In this document: piece after piece, positions 5,606-5,734 of the stretch
Numbering within the stretch: position 1 is the first letter of the stretch
Layout: the number at the start of each line of letters is the position of its first letter
NCBI GenBank assembly: GCA_964537685.1
Contig: CAZICM010000120.1
Span: 1 to 5,734 of the forward strand
Source of the DNA: CAZICM01 sp964537685
GTDB taxonomy: Bacteria; Myxococcota_A; Polyangia; Polyangiales; Polyangiaceae
Direction of reading: 5' to 3'
DNA: 5,734 nt
Notes under the pieces: model-generated
Database searches by the model: none
Told to the model about the DNA's origin: nothing
The model's input: only the letters and a program-made list of their open reading frames with translations
Translations under genes and position numbers: made by a program

Positions 5606-5734
5606 ATGGAAAAGAAACGAGGGCAAGGCCGCTGGGGAGGAAAAAAAGGGCTTGTTTTAGCGCTCGATCAAGAAAGCGCCGCCCGCGTGCGCGCCCTCGC
5701 CGTGCATCCCGATTTACGCGGCGATCATATTACC
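5606..5734 (+). CDS. Start of an unidentified gene, possibly a 2H-phosphoesterase (HxTx) protein; runs off right edge
   Basis: Seen: an open frame from ATG 5606 to the window end gives 43 codons. It starts with a basic, Gly-rich segment (MEKKRGQGRWGGKKG), then a hydrophobic strand LVLALDQ, a short helix (ESAARVRALAVH) and finally LRGDHIT. A strand LVLAL, a helix and then H-I-T fits the N-terminal half of 2H phosphoesterase-like folds (2'-5' RNA ligase, LigT-type), whose first catalytic motif is H-x-T/S-x. The expected fourth motif residue and the second HxTx lie outside the window, so function is a guess. An in-frame ATG at 5573 directly follows a TGA and is the only alternative start; neither start has a strong Shine-Dalgarno (GGTGG precedes 5606). 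The basic tail could bind nucleic acid, which is inference. Confidence 0.5.
   Translation, partial: MEKKRGQGRWGGKKGLVLALDQESAARVRALAVHPDLRGDHIT

Overview
The window looks like part of a Gram-negative chromosome from a lineage rich in eukaryote-like signalling proteins. Myxococcota, Bradymonadota or a related former deltaproteobacterial group is my inference, not something the sequence proves. The basis is a Hanks-type kinase start, a caspase-like peptidase, a probable lipoprotein protease and a DUF4282 membrane protein. G+C is moderate, mid-50s percent by eye, which is low for a classical myxobacterium. I see no rRNA, tRNA, CRISPR array, insertion sequence or phage gene.

Left and centre (1-4812, minus strand): three genes run in one direction. 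The first is a secreted, probably lipid-anchored trypsin-like (HtrA-type) serine protease, whose C-terminal half is three degenerate ~150-residue Asp-rich modules (4812 to 2314). After 20 nt comes a membrane-anchored caspase-like (C14) peptidase with a ~350-residue unrecognised N-terminal region (2293 to 134). After another 80 nt come the first 17 codons of a gene that starts like a Ser/Thr protein kinase and runs off the left edge (53 to 1). The spacing and common strand suggest one transcription unit.

Middle (4813-4996): a 184-nt divergent intergenic region that should hold promoters for both directions.

Right (4997-5734, plus strand): a small two-helix DUF4282 protein with a Gly/Pro/Tyr-rich repetitive N-terminus, then a 93-nt spacer, then the first 43 codons of a gene ending at the edge in an HxT motif, possibly a 2H phosphoesterase.

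How the genes may work together: the predicted topologies put the catalytic domains of both proteases outside the cytoplasmic membrane. Both carry Asp-rich loops of a calcium-binding type, and the adjacent kinase is normally a cytoplasmic-domain enzyme. A trypsin-to-caspase envelope proteolytic module linked to kinase signalling is an inference, but it is the most interesting reading of this window.
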